Assembly: GCA_964369235.1 (NCBI GenBank)
Contig: CAYJEQ010000031.1
Coordinates: forward strand, 1-28,061
Length of the DNA: 28,061 nucleotides
Direction: 5' to 3'
Source: CAYJEQ01 sp964369235
GTDB taxonomy: Bacteria > Bacillota > Clostridia > Oscillospirales > Ruminococcaceae
The position numbers were made by a program, and so were the translations under genes. Shown piece by piece: positions 1 to 7,452 of this stretch. Position 1 is the stretch's first letter. Each line of letters starts with the position of its first letter. Under the pieces are notes generated by a model. That model searched no databases, was not told where the DNA came from, and worked only from the letters and a program-made list of their open reading frames with translations.

Positions 1-468
1 TTAAATCATTTTTTCCACCCTTTTGTATGATGACAAAAGGGTGTGGGGAAGTGTGATTTATAGATATCATTGGTAATATGTTGGGGCAACGCCCCTAGCT
101 GAGATGCTGTGGGATAAGGCTGAGTTAAGAGATAATACTAGCCAATATCTATAACTATAGTTCTATGTGTTAGATATGGGTGAACAGATAACCATAATAT
201 TGCTATGGGGCAACGCCCCTTGCTGAGGAGCTGTGGTACAAGGCAGAGTTAATAAGCAACATTAATCATCACCTAAAGGGCGAACTCATAGGTTCGCCCC
301 TACATATAACTGGGTTAATGTATAACACCAATCCCCACAACAACTAACCATAATCCATATTACAAATATGTGGCGTGGCCACTCCTTAACTCTTCACTAT
401 TCACTTACTACCCCATAACCAACCAATGAAATTGGGTGTATTCACTTTTCCCTTAACCCCACAAATAC
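1..468. other. Repeat-rich intergenic stretch, no gene seen
   Basis: I see no credible coding frame here. It holds a hairpin at 16-43 (CACCCTTTTGT / ACAAAAGGGTG), two copies of a unit beginning GGGGCAACGCCCC (from 83 and from 206) that form one arm of a long inverted repeat with the other end of the window, an 8-bp-stem palindrome at 278-299 (GGGCGAAC / GTTCGCCC), and at about 330-450 a stretch resembling 5885-5998 (AATATGTGGCG..GCCAC, then TTCACTATTCAC-like DNA and AATTGGGTGTATTCAC). Confidence 0.7.
83..266 (+). repeat. Left arm of outer long inverted repeat
   Basis: Read on the plus strand, this stretch is nearly identical to the reverse complement of 27837-28020. Both arms contain GGGGCAACGCCCC, GCTGTGGGATAAGGCTGAG, TAGCCAATATCTATAAC, AACTATAGTTCTATGTG, GATATGGGTGAACAG and a second GGGGCAACGCCCC, in that order. 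The match is almost perfect over about 145 bp and decays toward 266. No transposase lies next to it. Confidence 0.9.
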
Positions 469-497
469 AATAAGGGCGACCTATAGTCGCCCTTATT
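469..497 (-). terminator. Terminator hairpin after the methionine cluster
   Basis: A perfect 12-bp stem (AATAAGGGCGAC / GTCGCCCTTATT) with a 5-nt loop starts one base beyond the stop codon of the leftward gene ending at 499. On the minus strand it is followed by a moderately T-rich stretch (TTATTGTATTTG). It is the likely end of the three-gene met transcript. Confidence 0.75.
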
Positions 498-498
498 A

Positions 499-2256
499 TT
501 ATTTCAGTTTTTCTATTATCTCTGCTACTAAATCTGCCTTGCTAAAGGGTGTTATTAGGTATAAACCATGGCTGTAGGCTGATACTTCCTTTGCGATGTT
601 TACCGAAATATCTACCGCTAACTGTCGGCACTGTTCTGGGGTTTTGTCCTTGTATAACTCCTTGGTTTCTTCGTCTACATCTATGCCAGATATTTCACTG
701 TCCATAAAGCAAGCATTACGATAGCTTACTATTGGTATAATCCCAGCTAATATTTTGGCATCTAGCTGTTCATATGCAAGTTTTAGGTTTTCTCTGCCCT
801 GTGGGGTAAGGGCTGGCTGTGTTAGGAAAACCTCTACGCCTTTGGCGATTTTTTCCTTTGCCAGTCGTAGCTGTACCGAAAAGTTTTTTGCGTTTATATT
901 AAGTGCCCCACAAATTCCATAAGGGGAGGGAAGGACATTTTCGTTTAGGGTTGCTATGTAGTTTGCCAGCATCCTTGAGTTAAAATTAAATACCGACTTA
1001 ACCTCGTCACGCTCTGCTGTAGGTACTGGATCCCCTGTTACCACTAGCACATTGTCTATACCCTCTATATTCATTGCCATTAACATGGCTTTGGTGGCGT
1101 TTAAGTTTCTATCCCTACAGGTTAGATGGGGTAGGGTGTCCACTCCTAATTCTCTCTTTATCTTACAGGAAAGAAATCCTGCGTCCATTCTCGCTCTACC
1201 TACTGGACAATCGGCAACGGTGATTATATCCACCCCAACTTCTTTTAGCAGTTTTGCATTGTTCATAAACTTCTCTATATTACAATCAGCCGGTGGATCT
1301 AGCTCCACTGCAATAACCTTCTTACCATTACTTAGCTTAGTTAGTAGGCTGTTTGTTCGGTGGTTTTGATTTTGGGTTTTTGGCTGTTCTGTAGTTAGGG
1401 GGCTATCTCCCACTGTGGAAGTTAAAGCCTCACCTACCACCTGTGACACTGCCTTAATATAGTCTGGAGTTGTACCACAACAACCACCAATTATTCTTGC
1501 ACCTTGCTTAACTATTCTAGCCATAGTATCAGCAAAATATTCAGGGGAAGCGTCAAAGAATGTACGGTTGTTTATCACTGTGGGATAGCCTGCATTTGGC
1601 ATTACTGACAGGCCTAATTTCCCTAGGTTATTCTCCCTAATAAACTCTAACATATGGTGGGGCCCTGACACGCAGTTTATCCCTACACAGTCGATGTTTT
1701 TATAGGTAGTTTTTAGAAGATTTGCGCCTGATATTCCATCTCTGCTATATCCGTCTGGAGAGATGGCAAAGGAGGCAATTATAAAAGCATCTTCTACTTT
1801 GCCCTTAATGTAGCTGGCAATTTCCTCTAGGTTTTCCCCGTTATTTAGGGTTTCAAAAAGGAAGTTTTTCGCCCCTGCTTCTATGAAAATATCAGCTAAA
1901 TATTTATACTCAGCTACAAGGTTTTCCTCCTGTATCTGTGGTATGGGCCCTATATCAGCAAAGACATATGCTCTGCCCTCTGCTACCTTTTCTGCCAGTG
2001 AAAACCCCTGTTTTATCACCTGTTCTAATGCCGACAGGTCATCAGCGAAGTTTATCCTATTTGCGGCAAAGGTATTTGTTTTTATGGCTTTTGCCCCTGA
2101 TTTTATATACTCATCGTGAATTTTTGTAATTATATCACCACTTGTAATATTAAAAATCTCACATTTGCTATTATTATAACCTTTTTCTGACAGGTATGTT
2201 CCCATTGCCCCATCAAAAATCAGCAGATTGTTTTTTATAAATTCCTTTAGTAACAC
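499..2256 (-). CDS. yitJ: Bifunctional homocysteine S-methyltransferase / methylenetetrahydrofolate reductase (YitJ-type)
   Basis: Fusion protein of 585 residues. The N-terminal half (about 1-275) is a homocysteine S-methyltransferase barrel: it opens with DGAMGT and carries the zinc cysteines in GINC (Cys195) and GGCCGTTP (Cys259, Cys260). A linker (about 280-310) leads to a methylenetetrahydrofolate reductase domain (about 312-585; VIAVELDPPADCN, VVTGDP), which makes 5-methyl-THF. The same fusion is known as B. subtilis YitJ. The start is GTG at 2256; a three-codon ORF (ATG at 2269) ends with TAA one base before it, behind AAAAGGG. It is last in a leftward cluster, 50 bp after metH, so methyl-THF production sits beside the enzyme that uses it. 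The fusion and family are clear. Whether the N-terminal half methylates homocysteine in vivo is inferred. Confidence 0.93.
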   Translation of the reverse strand: MLLKEFIKNNLLIFDGAMGTYLSEKGYNNSKCEIFNITSGDIITKIHDEYIKSGAKAIKTNTFAANRINFADDLSALEQVIKQGFSLAEKVAEGRAYVFADIGPIPQIQEENLVAEYKYLADIFIEAGAKNFLFETLNNGENLEEIASYIKGKVEDAFIIASFAISPDGYSRDGISGANLLKTTYKNIDCVGINCVSGPHHMLEFIRENNLGKLGLSVMPNAGYPTVINNRTFFDASPEYFADTMARIVKQGARIIGGCCGTTPDYIKAVSQVVGEALTSTVGDSPLTTEQPKTQNQNHRTNSLLTKLSNGKKVIAVELDPPADCNIEKFMNNAKLLKEVGVDIITVADCPVGRARMDAGFLSCKIKRELGVDTLPHLTCRDRNLNATKAMLMAMNIEGIDNVLVVTGDPVPTAERDEVKSVFNFNSRMLANYIATLNENVLPSPYGICGALNINAKNFSVQLRLAKEKIAKGVEVFLTQPALTPQGRENLKLAYEQLDAKILAGIIPIVSYRNACFMDSEISGIDVDEETKELYKDKTPEQCRQLAVDISVNIAKEVSAYSHGLYLITPFSKADLVAEIIEKLK

Positions 2257-2306
2257 CTTAGTAAACCATGCCCTTTTCTATAATTTTCACTTAGGATAAT
2301 TTGAGG

Positions 2307-4661
2307 TTATCCCAATAATTCCTTTGCTATATCCACTGTTTTCTTTGCGTCCACTGCATAGTAATCTGCTCCGATTTTTTCAGCGTATTCTGGGGTTAGC
2401 ACTGCCCCTCCTACTACCACCTTACAGCTGTGTCCACTTTGACGAAGTGCTGTTATTGTTTCCTCCATGGACTTTAAGGTTGTGGTCATTAATGCACTTA
2501 GTCCAATAAGTTTTACCTGTTCCTTTATGGCTGTTTCCACCACCAAATTTATTGGCACATCTCGACCTAAATCTATTACTGTATAGCCATAGTTTTCCAG
2601 TATTACCTTTACTATATTCTTACCTATATCGTGGATATCTCCCTTAACAGTAGCAAGGATAATTTTACCCTTACTTACACTGTCACCACCACTGTTTATT
2701 ATGCTAGTTTTAATCACCTCAAAGGCGCTACAGGAAGCATTTGCCGAAGCGATTAACTGAGGTAGGAAAATCTCGCCTTTCTCATACTTTTCCCCCACCT
2801 TATCCAGTGCCGGTATTAGCAGATTGTTAATTATCTCAAGCTCGGTATTAGTTTTTAACAACTCCTTGGTTATTCTACCACAGTCCTCTGTTAAACCTTT
2901 TATAATTGCATACTCCACATCCATTGTAGAGGTTTTGGTTTCTACCTTAGTTTCCACCCCTGTGTAGTTTGCTATGTAATCCATAGAATCCACATCGCTA
3001 CCACTTAACACCTTATAGGCAGAGATTGCCTCCATTATTGATTTATGGTTTGGGTTGATTATTGGTAAATCCAGCCCACACTCCATTGCCTGTATTAAAA
3101 ATGTTCTAGTAATCAGCTCTCTATTAGGTAAGCCAAAGGATATATTGGACACACCTAGAACACAGTGTAGCCCCAGTGTGTGGCGTACATATCTTATGGC
3201 GTCTAGAGTTTCTCTTGCCTGATTTTGCTGTGCTGACACCGTTAGGGCTAAACAGTCTATATAGATATCCTCTCTTGGTATTCCATAGGATAGCGCCTTT
3301 TGTAGTATCTTCTCTGCTATCTCTATCCTCTTTGCTGAGGTAGTTGGTATTCCCTCGCCGTCCATAGCAAGTCCTACCACTGCTGCACCGTATTTTTTTA
3401 CCAGTGGCAGTATTCTATCTAAAACTTCATCTTCTCCATTTACACTATTTACTATAGCTTTACCGTTATAATATCTCAGACCTGTTTCAATGGCTTTTGC
3501 CTCGGAGGAGTCAATCTGTAGTGGTAGGTCAACAACACTTTGAATTGCCTTTACTGTGTTTATCATCATAGAGGCTTCCTCTATGCCCGGTGCACCTACA
3601 TTTACATCTAGTATATCTGCCCCAGCCTCTGCCTGTTCTATAGCCTGTGTTGCTATATAGCCCATGTCATTTTCTGCTAGTGCTTCCTTAAATCGCTTCT
3701 TACCTGTTGGGTTAATTCGCTCACCTATAGAGCGTACCTCTGTAATTGCCACCACCTTAGACGGGGAGCAGATTTTAGATACTCTTTCCTTTTCTACCTT
3801 GGTAGGGGTTTTATCCTTTAGCATATCTATCATTGCCTTTATATGGGCTGGGGTGGTTCCACAACAACCTCCCACTATAGATACACCTATTTTCTCATAC
3901 TCTGCCATCTGTGTAGCAAAATCCTCAGGGCTTAAATCATAACTGCTATCCACTGGATTTGGCAGTCCTGCATTTGGCTTTACTATTATAGGCAGACTGG
4001 TGTATTTAGAAAGCTCTGTAGCTATTGGTAGGATTTCTACTGGCCCTAGGGAACAGTTTATCCCCAGTGCGTCAACACCTAGCCCTTCCATTACCACTGC
4101 CATTGCCTCAATAGTTGTTCCGGTAAAGGTACGACGGTTTTCCTCAAAGGTCATAGTTACAAATATGGGCAGTTTGGAGTTTTCCTTAGCTGCTAGTACC
4201 CCAGCTTTTAACTCGTATAGGTCAGATATAGTTTCAAAAACCACCAAATCAACCCCAGCAGCCTCACCAGCAACTATTACCTCTTTAAATATATCATAAG
4301 CCTCATCAAAGCTAAGTGCTCCCAGTGGCTCTAATAACTCCCCTACAGAGCCAATATCCAGTGCCACTAGGGTAGATGTTCCCTGTGCTGCTTCCTTGGC
4401 TAGTTTTACCGAGGCAGTTACCACCTCTGTTGTATCTAAATCTGTATCCTGAAATTTATGGGAATTTGCCCCAAAGGTATTTGCATAGATTATATCACTG
4501 CCTGCCTCTATATAGGCTTTATGTATGGATTTTATTAATTCTGGCTGGGTTAGTGATAGGGATTCTGGTCTTTCGCCTAGTTTTAACCCTGCTGACTGTA
4601 GCATTGTCCCAAAGGCTCCATCTAAAAATACAAATCCTTTTTGTAGTAGTTTATTAATCAC
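2307..4661 (-). CDS. metH: Cobalamin-dependent methionine synthase core, lacking the reactivation domain
   Basis: Transfers a methyl group from 5-methyl-THF through cobalamin to homocysteine. With the GTG start at 4661 it has 784 residues. Domains in order: homocysteine-binding barrel with zinc Cys203, Cys266 and Cys267; pterin-binding barrel from about residue 310 (GERINPTG 313-320); four-helix cap (about 590-665); and B12-binding domain with the DxHxxG loop (Asp675, His677, Gly680), His677 being the expected cobalt ligand. The protein ends right after the B12 domain, so the C-terminal AdoMet reactivation domain of the roughly 1200-residue E. coli enzyme is missing and is encoded by the next gene upstream. 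A longer in-frame start exists at 4715, but AGAGAGGAA sits 5 nt before GTG 4661 and the resulting start matches the family. The first 8 nt overlap the end of the upstream gene, suggesting translational coupling. Confidence 0.95.
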   Translation of the reverse strand: MINKLLQKGFVFLDGAFGTMLQSAGLKLGERPESLSLTQPELIKSIHKAYIEAGSDIIYANTFGANSHKFQDTDLDTTEVVTASVKLAKEAAQGTSTLVALDIGSVGELLEPLGALSFDEAYDIFKEVIVAGEAAGVDLVVFETISDLYELKAGVLAAKENSKLPIFVTMTFEENRRTFTGTTIEAMAVVMEGLGVDALGINCSLGPVEILPIATELSKYTSLPIIVKPNAGLPNPVDSSYDLSPEDFATQMAEYEKIGVSIVGGCCGTTPAHIKAMIDMLKDKTPTKVEKERVSKICSPSKVVAITEVRSIGERINPTGKKRFKEALAENDMGYIATQAIEQAEAGADILDVNVGAPGIEEASMMINTVKAIQSVVDLPLQIDSSEAKAIETGLRYYNGKAIVNSVNGEDEVLDRILPLVKKYGAAVVGLAMDGEGIPTTSAKRIEIAEKILQKALSYGIPREDIYIDCLALTVSAQQNQARETLDAIRYVRHTLGLHCVLGVSNISFGLPNRELITRTFLIQAMECGLDLPIINPNHKSIMEAISAYKVLSGSDVDSMDYIANYTGVETKVETKTSTMDVEYAIIKGLTEDCGRITKELLKTNTELEIINNLLIPALDKVGEKYEKGEIFLPQLIASANASCSAFEVIKTSIINSGGDSVSKGKIILATVKGDIHDIGKNIVKVILENYGYTVIDLGRDVPINLVVETAIKEQVKLIGLSALMTTTLKSMEETITALRQSGHSCKVVVGGAVLTPEYAEKIGADYYAVDAKKTVDIAKELLG

Positions 4662-5325
4662 AGGTATTTCCTCTCTTTCTCTTATCACAACTATTAAATA
4701 AATTACAGTTCTCACAGCCTCGTTTTCTCATGGTTTGAGGCTTTTTTGCTATACCCATTATAGCTGTTACGGTTTTGGTAGGTACCATTAGCCCTCCACT
4801 GGTTAGGCTTACTCCCACCCGTCGCTGGCTGTCCAGTAGTCTACATATATTAATCTGCTCTATCAGTGGCATATCCCCATAACCTGGGCTAAATCTATCG
4901 GTAAGGTAGCTACCACTCTTTATTAACTCATCAGCCATATCCCTACAGAAATTATCACAGATATTCTCAATAGCAGCACTGCCACAGGCGTCCAGTATTA
5001 CTCCATATGCCATGTCGGTAAGTTGGGCTTTTCTCAGCTCCTGTTCAAAGACTGCACCTATTGTAGCCACAAAGACCACTGCTTTATCACTAGAGGCAAG
5101 TAGCTCCTTTATATCCTGTCCCACTAGGCTATAGCCAGTATTAACCAATACACAACCGTTTTCTAGGTTATATACACTATAGTTTAGCCTTGGGGTGGCA
5201 CTTTCCATTACTTTATTAATGGCTTTATCCAGTCGCCCCTGTGTAGCTTCATCAATTTCAGCCCCATTATACCCTAAATATCCTAGCACTTCCCTAGGGT
5301 TTATATACTCAAGTCTAGCTTTCAT
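4654..5325 (-). CDS. Stand-alone methionine synthase reactivation (AdoMet-binding) protein
   Basis: A 223-residue protein matching the C-terminal activation domain of MetH as a separate polypeptide. That domain binds AdoMet and remethylates cobalamin after accidental oxidation to cob(II)alamin. RFSPGYGD (144-151) corresponds to the AdoMet-binding RxxPGY motif. ACGSAAIE (113-120) and SLTSGGLMVPTKTVTAIMG are also typical. The C-terminus carries CxxC-x5-C (Cys204, Cys207, Cys213) in a Lys/Arg-rich tail, which the E. coli domain lacks and which could bind a metal or cluster. The ATG at 5325 is preceded by AGGAAAGGAG. It is the first gene of the met cluster and its stop overlaps the metH start. 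Split MetH systems are known in Firmicutes; complementation by this subunit is inferred. Confidence 0.88.
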   Translation of the reverse strand: MKARLEYINPREVLGYLGYNGAEIDEATQGRLDKAINKVMESATPRLNYSVYNLENGCVLVNTGYSLVGQDIKELLASSDKAVVFVATIGAVFEQELRKAQLTDMAYGVILDACGSAAIENICDNFCRDMADELIKSGSYLTDRFSPGYGDMPLIEQINICRLLDSQRRVGVSLTSGGLMVPTKTVTAIMGIAKKPQTMRKRGCENCNLFNSCDKRKRGNTCD

Positions 5326-5348
5326 TATAAGGTAGCTCCTTTCCTCTA

Positions 5349-5568
5349 TTTAAAGCCTGCTGAACAACCCAAAAACATACTTATAGGTTTATTTAATATG
5401 TTTTTGGGTGTTTAGAAGTGCAAAGTTTTTAATCCATTATTATAAAAACTTTGCACTCTAAATTTGGAGTATAGCTCCAAATTCAGGCAGACTGAGTTCT
5501 TTAAATCGCCACAATATTGTGGCGACCTATAACTGTGTGCTTATCACACAGTTATTCAGTAAGCATTA
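5349..5568 (+). repeat. Multi-hairpin 220-bp element, copy A
   Basis: A run of five stem-loops: 5360-5415 (ACCCAAAAACATA / TATGTTTTTGGGT with a lower extension), 5417-5457 (15-bp perfect stem, AGTGCAAAGTTTTTA), 5461-5483 (AATTTGGAG / CTCCAAATT), 5506-5525 (perfect palindrome around CGCCACAATATTGTGGCG), and 5530-5554 (TAACTGTGTG / CACACAGTTA). The full 220 bp recurs in reverse orientation at 25201-25420 with only about six differences by eye. No ORF lies inside it. Confidence 0.93.
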
Positions 5569-5606
5569 ATTATCCATCAATTATTAGGTAATATTATATA
5601 AGGTAT

Positions 5607-5636
5607 AGTATATCATCTTTGTATACATTTTTGCAA
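5607..5636 (-). promoter_or_regulatory. Candidate promoter for the met cluster
   Basis: On the minus strand, TTGCAA (5636-5631), 18 bp, then TATACT (5612-5607). The -10 is good and the -35 moderate. Transcription would begin near 5600, run leftward through copy A of the multi-hairpin element as a 5' leader of about 275 nt, and reach the gene starting at 5325. Confidence 0.5.
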
Positions 5637-5741
5637 GGGGGCAGGGGTGGGGGGTGAGTGAAAAGTTAAGAGTTAAGAGTTAAGAGTGAAGGTGTGGCTT
5701 TGCCACAGATTTGTAACCACTCTCCCTTAGGGAGAGGCTTA

Positions 5742-5913
5742 GATTAGTTGTTGTGGGGTGGTTGATGTTGGTTGTTAACGCTGATTTATACCACAGCATT
5801 ATTATAGTGGGGTAATTAATGTTATATATTTACTCTGCCCTAAGCCACAGTACCTCAGCTGTGGTTTAGGGCAGAGTTAATAGATATCTGCAACCACCCA
5901 ACAACAACTAATC
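5742..5913. repeat. MITE-like element with 23-bp terminal inverted repeats
   Basis: GATTAGTTGTTGTGGGGTGG.. at 5742-5764 is matched inversely by CAACCACCCAACAACAACTA.. at 5891-5913, with 22 of 23 positions pairing. Near its right end is a 19-bp stem (5832-5850 / 5859-5877; ACTCTGCCCTAAGCCACAG) with one mismatch. That stem is related to the unit in the outer inverted repeats. There is no ORF. Confidence 0.65.
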
Positions 5914-6056
5914 ATAAACCATATTATAAATATGTGGCGTAGCCACACCATAACTATTCACTATTCACCAGCCAATGGAATTGGGTGTATTCACTATTAA
6001 CTATTCACTATTAACTATTAACTTACCATTATCTATTCATTATTACCTACCAACAG

Positions 6057-6228
6057 TAACGGCAAGAGCAGAGCCCTTGCCTTTGCAATTCTTTTTTCAC
6101 CTTTGTCCAATATGTATTGTACAATAACATAACGGCAAGAGCAGAGCCCTTGCCTTTGCAATTCTTTTTTCACCTTTGTCCAATATGTATTGTACAATAA
6201 CATAACGGCAAGAGCAGAGCCCTTGCCC
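6057..6228 (+). repeat. 73-bp tandem direct repeat, about 2.3 copies
   Basis: Copies start at 6057, 6130 and 6203. The first two read identically over the full 73 bp, and the third stops after GGCAAGAGCAGAGCCCTTGCC. Each full unit holds an imperfect hairpin (GGCAAG / CTTGCC) and TTGTCCAATA-TG-TATTGTACAA, a near-palindrome. Confidence 0.95.
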
Positions 6229-6388
6229 TACTTGAAATCTTCTTTTTTATATAGTATAATGAGGGGTAGGAATTTTGTTTTTCCCTGTTTGTTACCTAGT
6301 TTATAACCCTTAATTACCAAGATATAGTGATAATACTGGAAAAAAACCTTAAATATTAGGTTTTTCCTAAGAAATTTGTTAAAAACTA

Positions 6389-6418
6389 TTGACATAATGG
6401 TACTAGCTAGGTTATACT
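6389..6418 (+). promoter_or_regulatory. rpmH promoter
   Basis: Consensus TTGACA (6389-6394), 18 bp, then TATACT (6413-6418), 40 bp before the rpmH start codon. It is the only strong promoter seen before the rpmH-rnpA-yidD run. Confidence 0.85.
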
Positions 6419-6458
6419 ATTTACTTGCAAGGTTAAACCTCGAAAGGGGGGTATTAAG

Positions 6459-6593
6459 ATGACAAGAACATATCAGCCAAAGAAGCTTCACAGAAAGAAA
6501 GAGCATGGCTTCCGTAAGAGAATGAAGACTAAGAACGGAAGAAAGGTGTTGGCCCGTAGAAGAGCTAGGGGCAGAGCACGCCTAACACACTAA
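6459..6593 (+). CDS. rpmH: 50S ribosomal protein L34
   Basis: A 44-residue, very basic protein with the L34 signature: MTRTYQPKKLHRKKEHGF.. near the start and GRKVLARRRARGR near the end. It is a structural protein of the large ribosomal subunit that binds 23S rRNA. The length is the family norm. The ATG at 6459 follows the strong ribosome-binding site AAAGGGGGG, and the consensus promoter at 6389-6418 lies just upstream. It is the first gene of the classic rpmH-rnpA-yidD-yidC-jag order. In most Firmicutes dnaA lies divergently on its other side; here that place is taken by repeats and the met cluster. Confidence 0.98.
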   Translation: MTRTYQPKKLHRKKEHGFRKRMKTKNGRKVLARRRARGRARLTH

Positions 6594-6617
6594 TAGCGCT
6601 AATAAGATTAAGTTTAG

Positions 6618-6638
6618 GGCGACTATAACCTAGTCGCC
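6618..6638 (+). promoter_or_regulatory. Stem-loop between rpmH and rnpA
   Basis: A perfect 8-bp stem, GGCGACTA / TAGTCGCC, with loop TAACC, lies 25 bp after the rpmH stop. There is no T-run, so it looks like an intercistronic stability or processing hairpin rather than a terminator. It resembles the GGGCGAC..GTCGCCC hairpin at 469-497. Confidence 0.5.
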
Positions 6639-6727
6639 TATGAATTATCTTGCTAGAAGGATACGCAACGGGCCACATGAAATATTGTGGTCTTTCTTTC
6701 ATTTTATCCTATGAAGGGAGTGTAGAG

Positions 6728-7072
6728 ATGGCAAAGCCAATATCGTTAAATCGAAATAACAGATTTTTATCTGCTTATAAAAGAGGGAAATCCTTTGGTA
6801 GCCCCATTCTCATTACCTATATTAACAAAAATAAAATGGGTAAAAACGCTCTGGGCATAACCACCTCTAAAAAGGTAGGCAATGCTGTTGCGAGAAATCG
6901 TGCTAAACGCATTATTACTGCGGCTTTTAGGGAGTGTAATAAGGATTTACTACAGGGCTATGATATAGTATTTGTGGCTAGATCGGCAATTACCACCATG
7001 AAAATGCAGGATGTTAAAGCAGTTATGAAACGACATCTAAAGGTACTAGCTAATAAGGACACTTCTATATGA
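6728..7072 (+). CDS. rnpA: Ribonuclease P protein component
   Basis: A 114-residue basic protein that helps the RNase P RNA bind and cleave pre-tRNA 5' leaders. The hallmark KKVGNAVARNRAKR (48-61, with Arg56-Asn57-Arg58) is present, followed by the helix ITAAFRE. The frame is open back to 6650, but the true start is ATG 6728: AAGGGAG lies 7 nt upstream, MAKPISLNRNNRFLSAYKRGKSF fits the family start, and the length is then normal. The last bases overlap yidD by four (ATGA), the usual sign of coupled translation. Confidence 0.97.
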   Translation: MAKPISLNRNNRFLSAYKRGKSFGSPILITYINKNKMGKNALGITTSKKVGNAVARNRAKRIITAAFRECNKDLLQGYDIVFVARSAITTMKMQDVKAVMKRHLKVLANKDTSI

Positions 7073-7287
7073 AGAAGATTTTTATTAGTATAATTAGATT
7101 TTATCAAAAGAGAATATCACCACTTAAACCACCTAGTTGTAGGTTCTATCCTACCTGTTCCAACTATGCTATAGAAGCTATAACAAAGTATGGGGCGTTA
7201 CATGGTGGGTTTTTGGCTATAAAAAGGATACTCCGTTGTAACCCTTTTTGCCGTGGAGGATATGATCCTGTGCCTGATGATGTATAA
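7069..7287 (+). CDS. yidD: Membrane protein insertion efficiency factor YidD
   Basis: A 72-residue protein with an amphipathic/hydrophobic start (MKKIFISIIRFYQKRISP) and the family's conserved core: CRFYPTCSNYAIEAI, GALHGGFLAIKRILRCNPF and GGYDPVP. It includes the conserved Cys residues of FYPTCS and RCNPF. YidD is a small membrane-associated protein thought to help YidC insert membrane proteins. It starts inside the rnpA stop codon and is followed, after 165 bp, by yidC. Confidence 0.96.
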   Translation: MKKIFISIIRFYQKRISPLKPPSCRFYPTCSNYAIEAITKYGALHGGFLAIKRILRCNPFCRGGYDPVPDDV

Positions 7288-7291
7288 CCCT

Positions 7292-7311
7292 TATCCTTAA
7301 ATAGAAGGATA
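7292..7311 (+). promoter_or_regulatory. Small stem-loop after yidD
   Basis: TATCCTT / AAGGATA, a perfect 7-bp stem, lies four bases after the yidD stop. It has no T-run, so termination is doubtful. The rest of the 165-bp gap to yidC is AT-rich, with no clear promoter. Confidence 0.35.
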
Positions 7312-7452
7312 TTGTAACACCGTGGATGTATATAATTAAAAAAATTTATTCTAACCTTGTATATTATATAGTATCCCAAAGGGTATAATTGCCCTTGGAC
7401 TAGGTCCTAAAACCACCTTATATCTCCCTGAGATATATCCTTGGAGGAACAG

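Larger units (their letters stand above)
5326..6458. other. 1.1-kb gene-free region upstream of rpmH
   Basis: This is where oriC and dnaA usually lie next to rpmH in Firmicutes. I find neither dnaA nor a cluster of TTATCCACA boxes. It holds the 220-bp multi-hairpin element, an AT-rich stretch (5570-5635), a heptamer repeat (GTTAAGA units, 5665-5691), a small palindrome (5720-5736), a MITE-like element (5742-5913), another heptamer tract (ATTCACT/ATTAACT, about 5989-6022), a 73-bp tandem repeat, and the rpmH promoter. Confidence 0.8.

Noticed and set aside
12..50. Terminator at the left edge
   Set aside because: The 11-bp hairpin has its T-run before it on the plus strand and gives an A-run after it on the minus strand, so it fits termination in neither direction.
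278..300. tRNA T-loop-like GGTTCG
   Set aside because: It is one arm of a simple GGGCGAAC / GTTCGCCC palindrome; no acceptor, D or anticodon arms surround it.
1052..4657. Plus-strand open frames opposite the met genes
   Set aside because: They lie antisense to well-supported domains, lack ribosome-binding sites, and their translations look like nothing known.
5530..5577. DnaA-box-like TTATCACACA and TTATCCATC
   Set aside because: Neither fits TTATNCACA, and the first is part of a hairpin conserved in both 220-bp copies. No cluster is present.
5326..5640. SAM (S-box) or cobalamin riboswitch for the met cluster
   Set aside because: The conserved core motifs of these classes are not visible on the minus strand; the region is occupied by the multi-hairpin repeat.
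6057..6228. Possible CRISPR array
   Set aside because: The whole 73 bp repeats without variable spacers, there are only about 2.3 copies, and no cas genes are present.
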